NCBI GenBank assembly: GCA_027605045.1
Contig: JAQFWX010000018.1
Coordinates: 558,001 to 622,000 of the forward strand
Source of the DNA: Phallus indusiatus
Taxonomy: Eukaryota; Basidiomycota; Agaricomycetes; Phallales; Phallaceae
Direction of reading: 5' to 3'
DNA: 64,000 nucleotides
The translations under genes and the position numbers were made by a program. Below the pieces are notes generated by a model. It did not search any database and was not told where the DNA came from. It saw only the letters and a list, made by a program, of their open reading frames with translations. Shown here piece by piece: positions 46,701 to 58,244 of this stretch; the stretch's first letter is position 1; each line of letters begins with the position of its first letter.

Positions 46701-48796
46701 GTGGTGGGTATGATGAACTGTTCGCGGATGGCGATATCAACTGGATCTTCTTCATCTTCCTCTTCATCGTTGTCGCTTCGCAGCAACTCCCTTTGCGCGT
46801 GGCGTCGTTGATACAAGTCACGAATGGAAGGCTCTGCGACCCTTAATCTTTCATATCTTGTTCGTTCTGGATTAGAATAATCGTTTGAAGGTACCATTAC
46901 GAGGTAGGTCGAATCAAATTGACGTGCTCTCCCGCGAGATTGAAGATATCCCACTAAATGCTGTAATTCGTTAAACCGCACAACCAGATCACAGGCCTAA
47001 AAACAGATAATAAGCAAAAAAAAAGATGACCAACTTAAAAAGAAACACGAACTTGGAAGTCTAGACCCTCTTCGCCGACAGAGGTAGAAACGAGCACATT
47101 ATAAACACCAGTCCTAAAGGAATTGATAGTTTGCTTCTGCTTCTTATCAATCATCCCTTGGGTCGAATTTAAACGGGAGGTTCCGTGGCCAACAATTGCC
47201 CCTGCAAAGATCCACGACTTCAGTTCAGATATTTTAGACAGAATCCAAGCGAGAGTGACAGCGATTTGGCGTTGTTCTACAAAGATCATGCCTTGGAAAG
47301 AATTATGGCGCCGGGCACATAACTCGCTTACCAGTGTACGTAGCTTTGGAGACAACCACTCATTCGGTACCACAAACGATTCTTGCTGGAATCCGTGACT
47401 AACGAATTCAGTCAATAGCCTCTTCATTGTCAGCATGTCTTGTGCAATTTGTTGTAGGGACTCAGCAGATGACTCTGGAGGAAGCTCCGGATAGGCCAAG
47501 GTGCTGAAGGAAGACATGTAATCAGGACCCATGAGACCAGTATAGGGATTGCTCCAAGTATGGTGTGATAAAATCGTATTGAGATATGTTGCCAAGTAGA
47601 TATCTGCGGCAAATGGACCGAGTTCGTTGAAAGTGACCATGTATCGAGTTTCAACTTTATCTGCAACCAAGATTGGATTGTCCAATAGGCTGTGATCCGC
47701 AAGTTTTTTCCAGAGCCTATGATTATAAGTAGGATAACTACCCGTCGAAACGTATTGAACAATGGTCTGAAAATTTTCTCGTTAGCTTGAATGTGAAAAA
47801 GTGAGAATGTGCAAAGTGCATTACCTCGTTAGGGCGAGGGGAGTTTTCAGCGAGCTCATCCAGATTTTGACGCACGCCTATGACCTTTGATAACATATTA
47901 AACTCCAAGTCTTTCAAAGACTGCAGAGGATTGCTGATATTCCATATAGGAGAGGCAGTCATGCCAAATACTTTGGGACGGTATCGTGATGGAAGGGTAT
48001 GATAAAACTCCCTCATGATCTGATTATATGGATTGTTCTTCCTAGTATGGTGGGCTAAAGAGATAGATCATGAGCATCGTACGAAGGAAAAGGGAATATT
48101 AGAAATGGAAGGACCCTCATCAAATACAAGCAATGCAACCTTTTTAAAAAAAAATGAACATGAATGTATAGTCCGTCTTAAATGAGCTGAGAGAGCGATT
48201 TACTTGTGTCATCGACCAATGTGCATGCAACATGGCGTCCAAAAACACCTGAGGAGTCATGACCATAACATCGCATTCTTCAAATTCTTTACTCCATTTC
48301 CCAGGATCGTGTTGCCACTGTTGAAAGAGTTTTAGTCGTAAAGTCACTTAGTCACCGACATGTGTGCTGATCATAACGTCTCACAGGGTCAACGAGTGCA
48401 CCATAATAACCTCTGACTGTCAAAGGTAGCTGACTAGAAAGAAAGGTAGTTTGCTGCTCGACGAGGGGGACACGGGGCACAATAAAAGCGCAAATTTTGT
48501 GATTTCCTGTAAGACGGCTAGCTATCCATCGAATGAGGAGCACGGCGATAAGGGTCTTTCCGCTACCACTACCAGCAAGGAAAAAAGATGTTATAATGTC
48601 TAGTATGACTGGCGTAATAGGTATCACTGACGTATCCAAAGCAGCGATAACATTTTCAGATCTGGCCTGATCGAATATCTCCTCCTATCAAATCCCATGA
48701 AAAGGAGTTGCACAAGTTAAGCGAGAGCTAGTGAGGCTCCAAATCATCAGATCAAAATGTACAAACCTGATATTTACGAGGGATTAGCGTTGACAT
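43777..48796 (-). CDS. Dicer-like ribonuclease III
   Basis: Dicer cuts double-stranded RNA into small interfering RNAs. Domains in order: helicase motif I (DTGSGKT, assembled across an intron), DEAHH (also across an intron), TASPIWN, and motif VI QSRGRARQ. The Dicer dimerisation domain runs through LLNHLCALIPRDKFTKA and YEGGFRNSKKEAKAAAAFVA. RNase IIIa has QRLETLGDSVLK and DCMESLLGASF; RNase IIIb has YQRLEFLGD and DVMESLCGAIF, so both active sites keep their Glu/Asp ligands. A dsRNA-binding-like tail follows (LRFKVHDIVVGEPFLAG), then an acidic end. I see no clear PAZ signature, which is common in fungi. The start MSTLIPRKYQ at 48796 is the first Met in frame. About ten introns are present. 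The final frame change near 44200 is explained by a 49-nt intron with donor GTTCGT. Confidence 0.94.
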
Positions 48797-49545
48797 GTAG
48801 GGGGAAGAATTGAAAGAGGCTCAATTCAAAGCATGAAAGATGTCGTCCTTTGTTCTCAACTTGACAGCGATGATGGCATTGGTAAGTTGTGACTCACAGA
48901 CCATCGATCTTCGATTATGTCATAACGCTAATCACTCGCAATTAAGAAACTCTGTTGACTTGAGAGTATAAAATGATAACATCTTTTTCCACTTGAGAGC
49001 GGTCGATTCAACTTGGCACGCTCCAATGCACGCTGCTAACTCGGCTCGGGTCTTGTTGAGTATTATTATTATAGCCTGAGTATTATTCCAAACGATTATA
49101 TCAAAGGATGTTCTTTTTTTGTATTACCACTAGGTTCACATAACGACACGTTTGTCGTGTTACGAGCAATCAACTTTGACTCCGAAGATCAAATGTTTTG
49201 TTTTTCGCGTCCATCGCGGCCAACATCGCTCGGCTCCGCAGCTTTGCCGTTGCCGAAGGGTCCATCGCCTTGAATTGAAAACATTGGCGCCGAACTACCG
49301 GACTCGAGAGTGGCGCCTGAAATTCGGCCGATTCGATTGGTTCCGCAAACGCCAGACGCATACCGCAGCCAATCAGTGATTAATAATAGCTTACTCTGTA
49401 ATGTGCGCAGCAGTGAAGCTAAAAATCTTCGCTTTCCCGACCGAGCCCTTCAAGTCATCATAAGTATATATATATTTAAAAAAGATGACCGCGCATTGCT
49501 CAGCGACCTGCCCACTTCCATTTACCCACAGACACCTTCACCGCC
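48797..49545. promoter_or_regulatory. Divergent upstream region between Dicer and the cytochrome b561-like gene
   Basis: About 750 bases lie between divergent start codons. Short open frames (such as 49152-49379) show no family resemblance. A TATATATA-like stretch at about 49466-49475 lies 70-80 bases before the b561 start and could serve it. No repeat or RNA gene was recognised. Confidence 0.4.
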
Positions 49546-50352
49546 ATGTCGTATAATGTAGCCGCGTTTAATCATGAGGTTTGTCGTCGACTTCGACAAA
49601 AAAGAAAAACCTACTCAAATTTCTCAATAGGTCAGAGTCCACGCAACTCTCGCTTCCATAGGCATGGTCGTCCTTCTGCCCGTTGGAGTTCTCATTGCCC
49701 GCTATCTCCGAACAACCAAAATACGCTGGTTCTGGATTCACGCATTTTGGCAAGGCCTCGTCCTTGGACCTGTCCTCCTCACAGGTATTGGCTATGGTAT
49801 CAAGGCCACACAACGGCAGGTCGACGCGGGAACAACAGCAACGTTCAATGATCCTCACAAGGTTCGTCCTTGTACAGTGTTTCAAGTTCACTGTCGCTGA
49901 CATGCATGGTTCATATACATATGTAGAAAGCCGGTCTCGCAATCTTGATCCTCTATATCATCCAAGTCTTCCTTGGTCTTTTCTCGCATTACGTCAACTC
50001 ACCAACTATTCCCTTCGTCTATCGCACTCCACAGCGTATCCTTCATATCCTGATTGGGTTAAGTCTCTTCGGTCTTGGTTTCTGGCAGGTCAACTATGGA
50101 TACCTTACCGAGTGGCCAACATACGTAGGTTCAATTGTCCCTGCCTCTGTCAACAAGGCTTGGAAAGCTTTGGTCATCGTATGTTCTTTTCAACATCATT
50201 TCTCTTCATTGGTTAATGTTCTCCACTTTTAGCTCTTCCCAATACTTTATGCAATTGGCTGGGTCATTTTACCAAAACAAATATCCCAAGAAGCTGCATT
50301 ACGACGGAAGAGAGCAATAGATGGATCCGAGTCTAGTGAAAAAGGATTGTAA
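49546..50352 (+). CDS. Cytochrome b561/ferric-reductase-like membrane protein
   Basis: This is a small protein of about 210 residues with five or six hydrophobic spans. The order is MSYNVAAFNHE, then RVHATLASIGMVVLLPVGVL; WFWIHAFWQGLVLGPVLLTG; LAILILYIIQVFLGLFSHYV; RILHILIGLSLFGLGFWQVN; and LFPILYAIGWVILPKQ. Paired His residues in successive helices (VHATL, IHAFW, FSHYV, LHILIGL) fit haem ligation of the b561 fold. Such proteins move electrons across membranes, often from ascorbate-like donors, or form the membrane part of DOMON or cellobiose dehydrogenase relatives. There is no DOMON or other soluble domain here, so it is a stand-alone b561. Three introns are present. The C-terminus is basic and cytosolic-looking. 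Confidence 0.85.
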
Positions 50353-50746
50353 TGAATTCTTTCCCTTCCTCTCCTTTTATTTTTTTTTGTCCTAGATCCT
50401 TCTGTATGTCACTTGTTTACGAATACAACTTTCCACCTAGTTACTATCCCAAACCTTGAGGCTGCGGCAGCCATTTGAAGCAAATTAATATTAAGATAAT
50501 ATCAAATAGTACATTGAGATGAACTCAATCCCTCCACCGTAAATGTCTAAGGCTTCAAATGCTCTCTAACGCGTTTTCGTTGTTTCATAACGATACTTGA
50601 TGAGCTCTTCTGTGTAAAAACTAATCCGATAGCTTGAGATAGTCGTGCACTTTCTTGGGTGTTCGGCCTGGGGCAAAAAGTTGAAGTCACCGTCGCTGGT
50701 GTGACCATCCTGACTTTTAGACGCCAAACAACCTGCACTCGTAAAA
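50353..50746. other. Intergenic stretch upstream of CCT1
   Basis: About 390 bases lie between a stop codon and the CCT1 start. The minus-strand open frames here (50547-50921) extend over the first CCT1 exon and are shadows. Nothing else was recognised. Confidence 0.4.
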
Positions 50747-52812
50747 ATGGCCATGTACCAACGCGATCCTCGGGCGGGAGCCTTTCTAGGAGGGGAGCGT
50801 ATTTCAGGGCAAGACATTCGTGATCAGAATGGTGAGTTATCCCAGGTTTTCTGTTTTCAAAATCCAATTGATAACATGTTTCGACAGTCGTGGCGGCGCA
50901 GTCCATTGCGAATATAGTCAAAAGCTCTCTCGGGCCTCTAGGACTCGATAAAATGCTAGTAGATAATATTGGAGTAAGTTGACATTGTTATTCTATGAAT
51001 ATTTGTCCTTTGCCTGACACGGCTTGATGAACAGGAAGTCACCATTTCGAACGATGGGGCCACCATTCTTAGTATGATTGAAGTCGAAAACCCATCCGGA
51101 CGCATTTTCGTAGATTTGGCTCAAAAGCAAGACAAAGAAGTTGGAGATGGTACTACATCAGTCGTCATCATTTCAGCAGAACTACTACGTCGAGCAAATG
51201 AGCTCGTCAAAGCCAAGGTTCATCCAACGACTATCATTACAGGTTATCGGGTCGCATGTAGAGAGGCATGCAGGTTTATGGTCGATCAAATCAGTGTCAA
51301 GGTCGACAGTCTGGGAAAGGATGCTCTAATTAATGCTGCAAAGACGTCAATGTCCAGTAAAATAATTGGAAGGTATTTCATCAAGCGTCATCCGTAAACT
51401 CGATACCTCTCTCTAAATACCACTTCAGCGACGATGATCTATTTGCTCCTATGGCTGTTGAAGCAATGCTTGCTGTCAAAACGATCAACAATCGCGGCGA
51501 GATTAAATATCCTGTCAAGGCTGTCAATGTTTTGAAAGCTCATGGTAAAAGTGCTCGGGATTCGCTTTTCGTGAAAGGCTATGCTTTAAACTGCACAGTC
51601 GCTAGTCAAGGTAATATAGTTTTGTTATTCAATTTGGGTTTCCTCAATTTTAACCTCAACCTCAGCTATGAAAACACGTATTGTGAACGCAAAAATCGCC
51701 TGTCTGGATATAAACTTGCAAAAAGCTCGCATGCACTTGGGAGTACAGATTCTCATTGACGACCCAGATCAACTAGAAGAGATACGGAAACGGCAAGTGC
51801 TCAATAAAAGATTCGATGACTTCATATGATTGATTTCGATTCTAGGGAAACTGAAATTACCTTGGAACGAATTCGCAAAATTCTGGCAGCTGGCGCTAAC
51901 GTTGTTTTAACAACAAAGGGTATAGATGACCTTTGCTTAAAAGAATTCGTCGAAGCCGGTGCTATGGCTGTCCGACGGTGCAAAAAGGAAGATCTCCGTC
52001 GAATAGCTAAAGCCACTGGTGCCACTTTAGTTTCGAGTCTGGCTAATCTAGAGGGAGAAGAAACCTTCGAAGCGTCTTATCTCGGAATAGCCGACGAAGT
52101 CATTCAGGATCGTATAGCCGATGACGAGCTTATCCTCATAAAAGGAACAAAAGTTGTCAGCTCTTCCTCAATTGTGTTACGGGGAGCTAATGATTATATG
52201 TTGGATGAAATGGAGCGTGCATTGCATGACACTTTATCTATCATCAAACGGACTTTGGAGAGTGGCGCTGTTGTCCCTGGTGGTGGAGCGGTTGAAACTG
52301 CTCTTAGCATTTATCTCGAAAACTTTGCGACAACCCTGGTAATTTTCTTCGGGTGTTTCTTCTCCCGATCAATACTAATACATCGTACGACAGGGTTCTC
52401 GCGAACAACTCGCAATTGCAGAATTCGCAAGCGCGCTTCTTGTTATTCCCAAATTATTGGCTGTCAACGCCGCCAAGGATTCTACAGGACTACTTTCCAA
52501 ACTTCGCGCCTATCACAACATGGCTCAAAACGCTCCTGCAGGCGATCCCAAGAAAGCTTTGATACATTATGGACTGGATCTGCTAAATGGGGAAGTCAGA
52601 AATAACGTGAAAGCTGGTGTTTTAGAACCAACCATGAGCAAAGTGCGTAGTTTGAAATCCGCATTTGAGGCTGCTGTCTCTTTATTGCGAATCGATGATG
52701 CGATACGGTGTATTCCTGGTAAGTTTCTTTTTTTTACAGGACTATGTTGTGGAAGCAGTTGATGAATTTCTTTTCAGAACCTCAACCGGAGCGCGATGAG
52801 CATGGTCACTAG
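50747..52812 (+). CDS. TCP1: T-complex protein 1 subunit alpha (CCT1)
   Basis: This is the alpha subunit of the cytosolic chaperonin CCT/TRiC, which folds actin, tubulin and WD40 proteins. The sequence follows the subunit throughout: [54 protein letters not shown], then the ATPase signature [20 protein letters not shown]. Apical-domain text such as [20 protein letters not shown] follows, then [15 protein letters not shown] and [12 protein letters not shown]. About eight introns are present. The two nearby Met codons at 50747 and 50753 are both plausible. The C-terminus ([11 protein letters not shown]) is hydrophilic, as expected. PLP2, its presumptive co-chaperone, is also in this window. Confidence 0.97.
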
Positions 52813-52991
52813 ATAATATTTGTAGTTCATCACACTAATTTGATTACACCAATGAAAAAGTATTTTTGTACAAATGTGGAGGATGAAACGGCGACGCGTG
52901 TGTTGTAAGGCGGGTCCTTTTTCAAAGTCCGAAGCGCGTATCTGGAAACTTTCTGGACAGTAGGGAGGGGTGCCAAAACGGCCCAGACCAG

Positions 52992-53063
52992 GCTAATACA
53001 CATGTTCAGAGGAACCCCCGTCGATGTGCTAATAAATGTTCAGAGAAACCTCCCCCATCGATG
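52992..53063. repeat. Imperfect tandem pair of a 35-bp unit
   Basis: Two adjacent segments, 52992-53026 and 53028-53063, share the frame GCTAATA...ATGTTCAGAG.AACC...TCGATG with a few changes. They lie in the roughly 340-base interval between CCT1 and the Fic gene, about 100 bases before the Fic start. They could be a regulatory duplication or chance slippage. No other feature was seen in this interval. Confidence 0.7.
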
Positions 53064-53154
53064 CACAAAAGGAGGTGACGTAAGCATAGCCTGACTCTGA
53101 GGTTAATAACTCGAAAGGAGACGCCATCGATTCCTAGCTTACCTTCAGTTCACG

Positions 53155-54871
53155 ATGTCTGTATTCGATCCACAGTGGACTCCTGGAGGACCTCTAGTGA
53201 GTTTAAAGAGTTTATGCTTTTGAGACCGCTTTCAATACTTTTTGACTTATAGGATAAGTCGGCTGTAAGCTTCAAAGCCAAGGAGGAGCGGGCTCTAGGA
53301 TTGTTCCTAAACAATCGGAAGGACGCCAAGTCTTACTACAGACCTTTACTCAAGCTCGTGGATAAATATCCCGATTCACCGTTTTTACTTGCGCGTTTAG
53401 CCGTAGGACACTTATTCCTCGATGACATTATTGGGGCTCTTGAACTGTTTGAGGAAGCGCATGCGCTCCTTGATGATCATGACCCAAAGTTGGAAAAATA
53501 CTTAGAGGTTTTACGTAAATTCGTGAAGGTACTGTATTTAGTCGTGGGTCTTGCATATACTGACTTGGCCCCGTCGGTATAAGCGAAACGAAGAAGAAGA
53601 AGGTGATATTTGTACTAGTTCATTCACACAGAAAGCTTACCTACGTGAACTCTAGACAGGGAATGGAGTGAACCAGAAGGCACCTTTACTGTGTCGTTTC
53701 ATGTTTCACCAGAACCCATCTCCAGCTATTCATTCGGGGCTGTTTCTGATGAGAATGTCAAGAAAGCTTGGAGCGCTCTTCTGTCTGAGGACAAAAAGGA
53801 TTTCGTAGCCGAACGATATACCCGTCTTCTAGCCGTAGAATCCAATGAGATCGAGCATGTATTCCATTTAGGTGGAGAATCCTTGGTCAGGCTTGTGAGA
53901 GCAGGATTTTATACCGCGGCCATTGACCGTGTACTGGATTCCCCGTCGGGAAGACCGGATCCCTTACAAGTCGTCAATATCTTGAAGGACTTTTCTCAGG
54001 CGAATTTTTTTTTCATATAAATCAAAAGGGTTCTTATATCATTGACAGGCTTTAGACACTTTAATTGATATACTCAAAACGTGTCCTGAAGTTGCAGCAG
54101 AGCACATTTGTCGTCTCCATGCCGTTTTACTGGAATCAAATATAATCTCCACAGTTTTCGTGAGTGTCACGGAGTCAATTTAAGGTGTAATTTCCATAAT
54201 TTTGATTCTTAGATCTACGACGACAAAGTTGATTACCTAGTTCCTCCCGGTGTCTATCGCCGTCGACTTAGTACGACGACCCTTGAGGGTATTGACGGTG
54301 TTGTGCAATTTACAAAGTGGAAAGATGTTCCAAAGGAAATGGCGTCGTTTATGTCACATATGAAGGTCATCAATGCTGTTTATGTTCCAATTAGTGTTCT
54401 CATATTATTATCAGGATTGCTTGTTATCGACCGCTTCGCCATTCGTGAAGGCAGCCTGGATCCACTCCGTATTCGCGAGAATTCATCCGTTCACCGTTCG
54501 TAAAATACATGCTCTGCCTTGGCAGAATTCTTATCTCTACTATGTAGGACGGTAATGGGCGTGTGGCACGAATTATTGCATCCATTCCGCTTATCAAGGC
54601 AGGGCTTCCTTTCATCAATATTAGGCAAAAGCTGCGCGAAGATTATCTGCAGGCTGTCTTTACGGTTCGCTCGAGACTATGAAGCAATTTAAGTGGCTAA
54701 TCACTCAAACAGGCTCAATCCAAGAAGGACTTACAACCTTTGGCGGAAATTTTTGTGAAGTCTATGGAAGATTCTATACAATATATTGGAACCCTCTCAC
54801 CGCCTTCTCCTGATGACAGACAATGGGCACAGTCTTATACAAGTGGAAGCACAAGGATATATATAAAATGA
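53155..54871 (+). CDS. TPR-Fic domain protein (predicted AMP transferase)
   Basis: Fic proteins transfer AMP (or remove it) on target side chains; the animal homologue FICD acts on the ER chaperone BiP. The Fic signature assembles across an intron as HPFT plus DGNGRVAR, giving HPFTDGNGRVAR with catalytic His, metal-binding Asp and both Arg. It is preceded by PFVKAAWIHSVFARI and followed by IIASIPLIKAGLPFINIRQK. N-terminal helices read as TPR-like: NNRKDAKSYYRPLLKLVDKY and FLLARLAVGHLFLDDIIGAL. The inhibitory-helix position reads SNEIEH, so the key Glu is kept but the usual Gly/Asn after it is His. There is no signal peptide or membrane span, so the protein is probably cytosolic, unlike FICD. 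About eight introns are present. Confidence 0.85.
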
Positions 54872-55290
54872 GGTTAAATGTCATCACTGTACAATGTATT
54901 ATATATACAGTAGGCTGAGCGTCACAAACAATTGGTCAGTCGTGTCGTCACGGCTGGTTTCCCAAGTGAACCTGATAGTAAAGCGTGCAAAATTATTGCC
55001 TGTACCTAAGCTGGGTTCCCCAGCTTTCCCATACCATCCGGAGGCAAATATCTGGAAGTAAATTTATATACTTATTATTTATTGTATTTTTCTTCTTGAA
55101 TAGCTAGTATTGTTTAATAACAGAGGTTCTGTTTTGTTAGTATGTCACTTGGTTTTCGTTTATGCTAATTTTTATCTCCGTGCAGGAATTGCCACTTCAG
55201 GCGGCGCTAGTTACTTGAGCGGCTTGCGATGGGTGTGTTGTGATTGCAACCCAGGCGCGTGACGTCGCGCGTCATATTCAAACTATCTTC
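54872..55290. other. Intergenic stretch between the Fic gene and SPC24
   Basis: About 420 bases lie between two genes on the same strand. It is AT-rich in the middle (around 55050-55130) and CG-richer just before SPC24. No gene, repeat or clear promoter element was recognised. Confidence 0.4.
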
Positions 55291-56105
55291 ATGTCGTGGT
55301 TAGGTCCAATGTGAGTATGTAAATATATTCTCGTGAAATCATTCCCGAGCTTTTTTTTCCTCTATAAGCCCTATAATCACCACCCTGGCTCAGCACATGG
55401 ATCCCCAAGAGGAATATGTTATGATCACTGACGCGGAGGAGCATATGAAACTCAAAGCGGCAGCGAGACAAAAGACAACTGAAGAAACTCGGAATATGCT
55501 AAGAAGTACACGACATCCCATCCATTTTCTCATTTAAAAAAAAAGATTGACGCATAATTTCAGCGTTGTCGCGTCAACTGGAACAAGCGAAACTCGGTGC
55601 TACTCGTCCTGCAAATGTACCGGCAGAATCCGAACACGTAGCATTGATTAACGAATTAGAAGATTCGCGTATGAGTTTAGGGAAAGCGATTGTTGATGCG
55701 GAAGGGCTCTTGGCAAGTAAAGAAGTTGAATTGCTACGATTGCGCGAAGAGGAGCGAGCACTGGAGAGTAAAGACGCTTCTGTTGACCATAACCTTGATT
55801 CAACCGCGTATGAATTATCCCAATTCACCTTCTTCTTTTATTCTCTGAACTGGTATTTTTGTGGAAAATAGGCTGAGATTACAGATCTGTCGAAGTCTAG
55901 GGTTTGAACCCATCTTGGATAGCAACAACAACATTGTCAGGATACTCGTCCGTAAGTGATTTTCGTATCTTCTTTTTTGTTGTCTATAGAAACACTGGTT
56001 ATCTATTTTACAGGCTCGGAAACGAAAGATATATATCCCGTAACGTTTGAGAAAAACAAGTCCGACATGGAATATACACAGCTGTTGTGGGATCTTGCAT
56101 CATGA
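55291..56105 (+). CDS. SPC24: Kinetochore protein Spc24
   Basis: Spc24 pairs with Spc25 to anchor the Ndc80 complex to the inner kinetochore. A 20-base first exon (MSWLGPI) joins across a 58-nt intron to PIITTLAQHMDPQEEYVMIT. Coiled coil follows: ALSRQLEQAKLGATRP and MSLGKAIVDAEGLLASKEVE, then LLRLREEERALES. The C-terminal globular domain has LRLQICRSLGFEPI, DSNNNIVRILV, and ends EYTQLLWDLAS, in keeping with Spc24's LRL...LGF...V pattern. Length is about 200 residues. Assignment rests on the coiled-coil plus RWD-like plan and these motifs rather than on a strict signature. It is convergent with TMA20, 44 bases away. Confidence 0.78.
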
Positions 56106-56149
56106 CGGTGTTTTTCATCTTTTCTGTATCCATGCAGAGCTTCTGTCAA

Positions 56150-56913
56150 TCATAGTGTAGCAATATTCCACAAATCGTCTCCTAGATAGGACACTGTTTC
56201 GACTCCAACCCCTTTGTTCACCGTTTTGATTTCTTCTGTGCTCAACTTTGTGACACCTATGCCTACAGCATGTTCTTTACCCTCAGCCATGATAGCGACA
56301 GGCGCACCAGCAGGTAGTGCTTCCTCCGGAGGAGGCAATCGTCCACCAGCCGAAGTGAATCCCGGACACATCATATGTGCTCCACCAAGCAGAAAGCGAA
56401 TTGCCCCACGATCGACTGTTGTATGAGGTAATAAGAATGGATCTGGAAGTTGCGGTAGATACCGTGATAAATCTTTTTTCCCTTCCAGAATGAAAATAGT
56501 TGATACATACACTTATGCAAGAGTTTCAATGTGGGATAATATGGGCCATCAAAGTGTTGGAAGAAAAGAGGGACACCGTTCACGGTAAACAGAGAGATGT
56601 GATCTCTGCTTTTGATTGTGCGTTTAATAATTTCAGATAAGAAGGGAGTCGTTGAAGTCGGAGAATCACCATTTTACGAGAACAAGCGATTCCTTCTTCG
56701 GCCAGATTTGTTCGAATGTTTCGGCGTCGACCTTGAACTGCGACAGAATATTCGTTCTGATGGTACGCTGAACCGACGATTTAAGAATACTCTGTCCAGA
56801 TATATCCGATGAAGGCGAGAACCTGAATCAAATACAAGAAAAAAACAAAGGACTAAATTAGCCGGATCTAGAACAAAAGGAGGGATGGAGATTGGTATTT
56901 ACTTTTTAAACAT
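56150..56913 (-). CDS. TMA20: Translation machinery-associated protein 20 (MCT-1/MCTS1), PUA domain
   Basis: Tma20/MCT-1 binds the 40S subunit through a PUA domain and, with Tma22/DENR, recycles post-termination complexes and supports reinitiation. Exon 1 is 11 bases (MFKK split by an intron). Then comes SSDISGQSILKSSVQRTIRT and LSQFKVDAETFEQIWPKKES. After an intron come DHISLFTVNGVPLFFQHFDG and YYPTLKLLHKYPFLLPHTT, the latter joined across a 68-nt intron. The PUA core follows: VDRGAIRFLLGGAHMMCPGF and GVGVETVSYLGDDLW. This is a near-complete match to MCT-1 layout at about 180 residues. Three introns of 50-75 nt are present. Confidence 0.94.
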
Positions 56914-57097
56914 GTTCAATATTCCCGACTGTTGCTGTGCAAAGAGACCTGGTAGTAGATCTTAGATTTGATGCCGCAGCAGTGCCGCTTACCAAGCCTA
57001 TTCTTGTCGCCCGGGTTCCTTTCTTATTTTATAGCGTTTGACACGTTATCATCCTCGCCCTTCGTCCTTTCTACTCGTTCGTTTTACCTTTTCTCTA

Positions 57098-58244
57098 ATG
57101 GCATCTCGTGCGTCTCACAACAAGAACAATGCGGGTATGTGCAGTCTAATACTGTATGACGTGATATTGATAGTCTCCTCTCAAAAGGTGTTAAGCGAAT
57201 ACTTCAAGAAGCCAAGGAATTAGCCACAGACCCAAGCACTGACTACAACGCAGCTCCTTTGGAAGATGACATTTTCGTCAGTGATATGCCAGACCCGTTA
57301 TTCCCATATTCTAAAACTGCTTAGGAATGGCACTGCACTATGCGTGGATCACCGGGAACAGAATATGAAGGCGGCCTCTACCATTTTCGCATACAGCTGC
57401 CATCGGAATACCCATTCAGACCCCCTTCAATTATGATGTTGACGCCTAACGGAAGGTTTGAGCTCAATACCAAGGTTCGGTGTTGACACTCACTCTTATT
57501 TCTCACAAGCACTGACACTTTGTCTCATCGCAGATTTGCATCAGTTTCACAAACTGTAAGAGCTGCTTTGACTAATAAATCCCAATTTTGAATCCGAAGA
57601 CTTACGTCGATTGTCTCTTTCAAACAGATCATGAAGGTAAATGACTTTCATCGAAAGGTTTTACTTCTCACTTTACTCACGGCGTCATAGAGTCGTGGCA
57701 GCCTGCATGGGGAGTAAGAACTGCAATCATAGCGTTGCAGGGATTTTTTCCCTTAAAAGGCGAAGCCGCTGTTGGTGTTGGTGCTATGGAATGTTCAACT
57801 GCAGAGCGGAGACGACTGGCCTCGCTGTGGGTGCTTTTTTTTAATAATCTCATTGTATTTTTTTTAATTGACCCTATGAATTTTAGATCACGGAGTTGGG
57901 CATGTCCCCGATGTGAGAAACCTAACCATGAACTACTACCAGATCCTGCCCCTGTGGAAGAAAAACCATCCGGAGAGGCTAGTGCCAATGATACCACCAG
58001 TCCATCTCCCGATGCTTCAGAAAAACGCAACGAGGAGGGACCGTCACCAGTAGCACAACCAATTGAAACTCAGGAAAATTCTGTATCGACCAATGAGCTT
58101 CAGCCTCCACCAGCTCAACACCACTTGACTTCCGAACGTCAAGACTCACGGTCTCGTCCCGTTCGGCCGCCACTTCTATTAGACGGCGCTATTGCCGTGT
58201 GCTTCACATTATTAATTGCTATTTTGTGCAAAAGATTTGTATGA
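57098..58244 (+). CDS. UBC6: ER-anchored ubiquitin-conjugating enzyme Ubc6/UBE2J2
   Basis: Ubc6 is a tail-anchored E2 that works with Doa10-type ligases in ER-associated degradation. The N-terminus MASRASHNKNNA is joined to VKRILQEAKELATDPSTDYN. The catalytic fold follows: EWHCTMRGSPGTEYEGGLYH, PSEYPFRPPSIMMLTPNGRF and KICISFTNYHEESWQPAW, with the active Cys in ICIS. GVRTAIIALQGFFP follows, then a Ser/Pro-rich linker. The C-terminal span LLLDGAIAVCFTLLIAILCK ends five residues from the stop, as in other tail-anchored members. A nine-base internal exon (57628-57636) encodes the YHE junction between introns of 72 and 54 nt. About seven introns in all. Confidence 0.95.
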
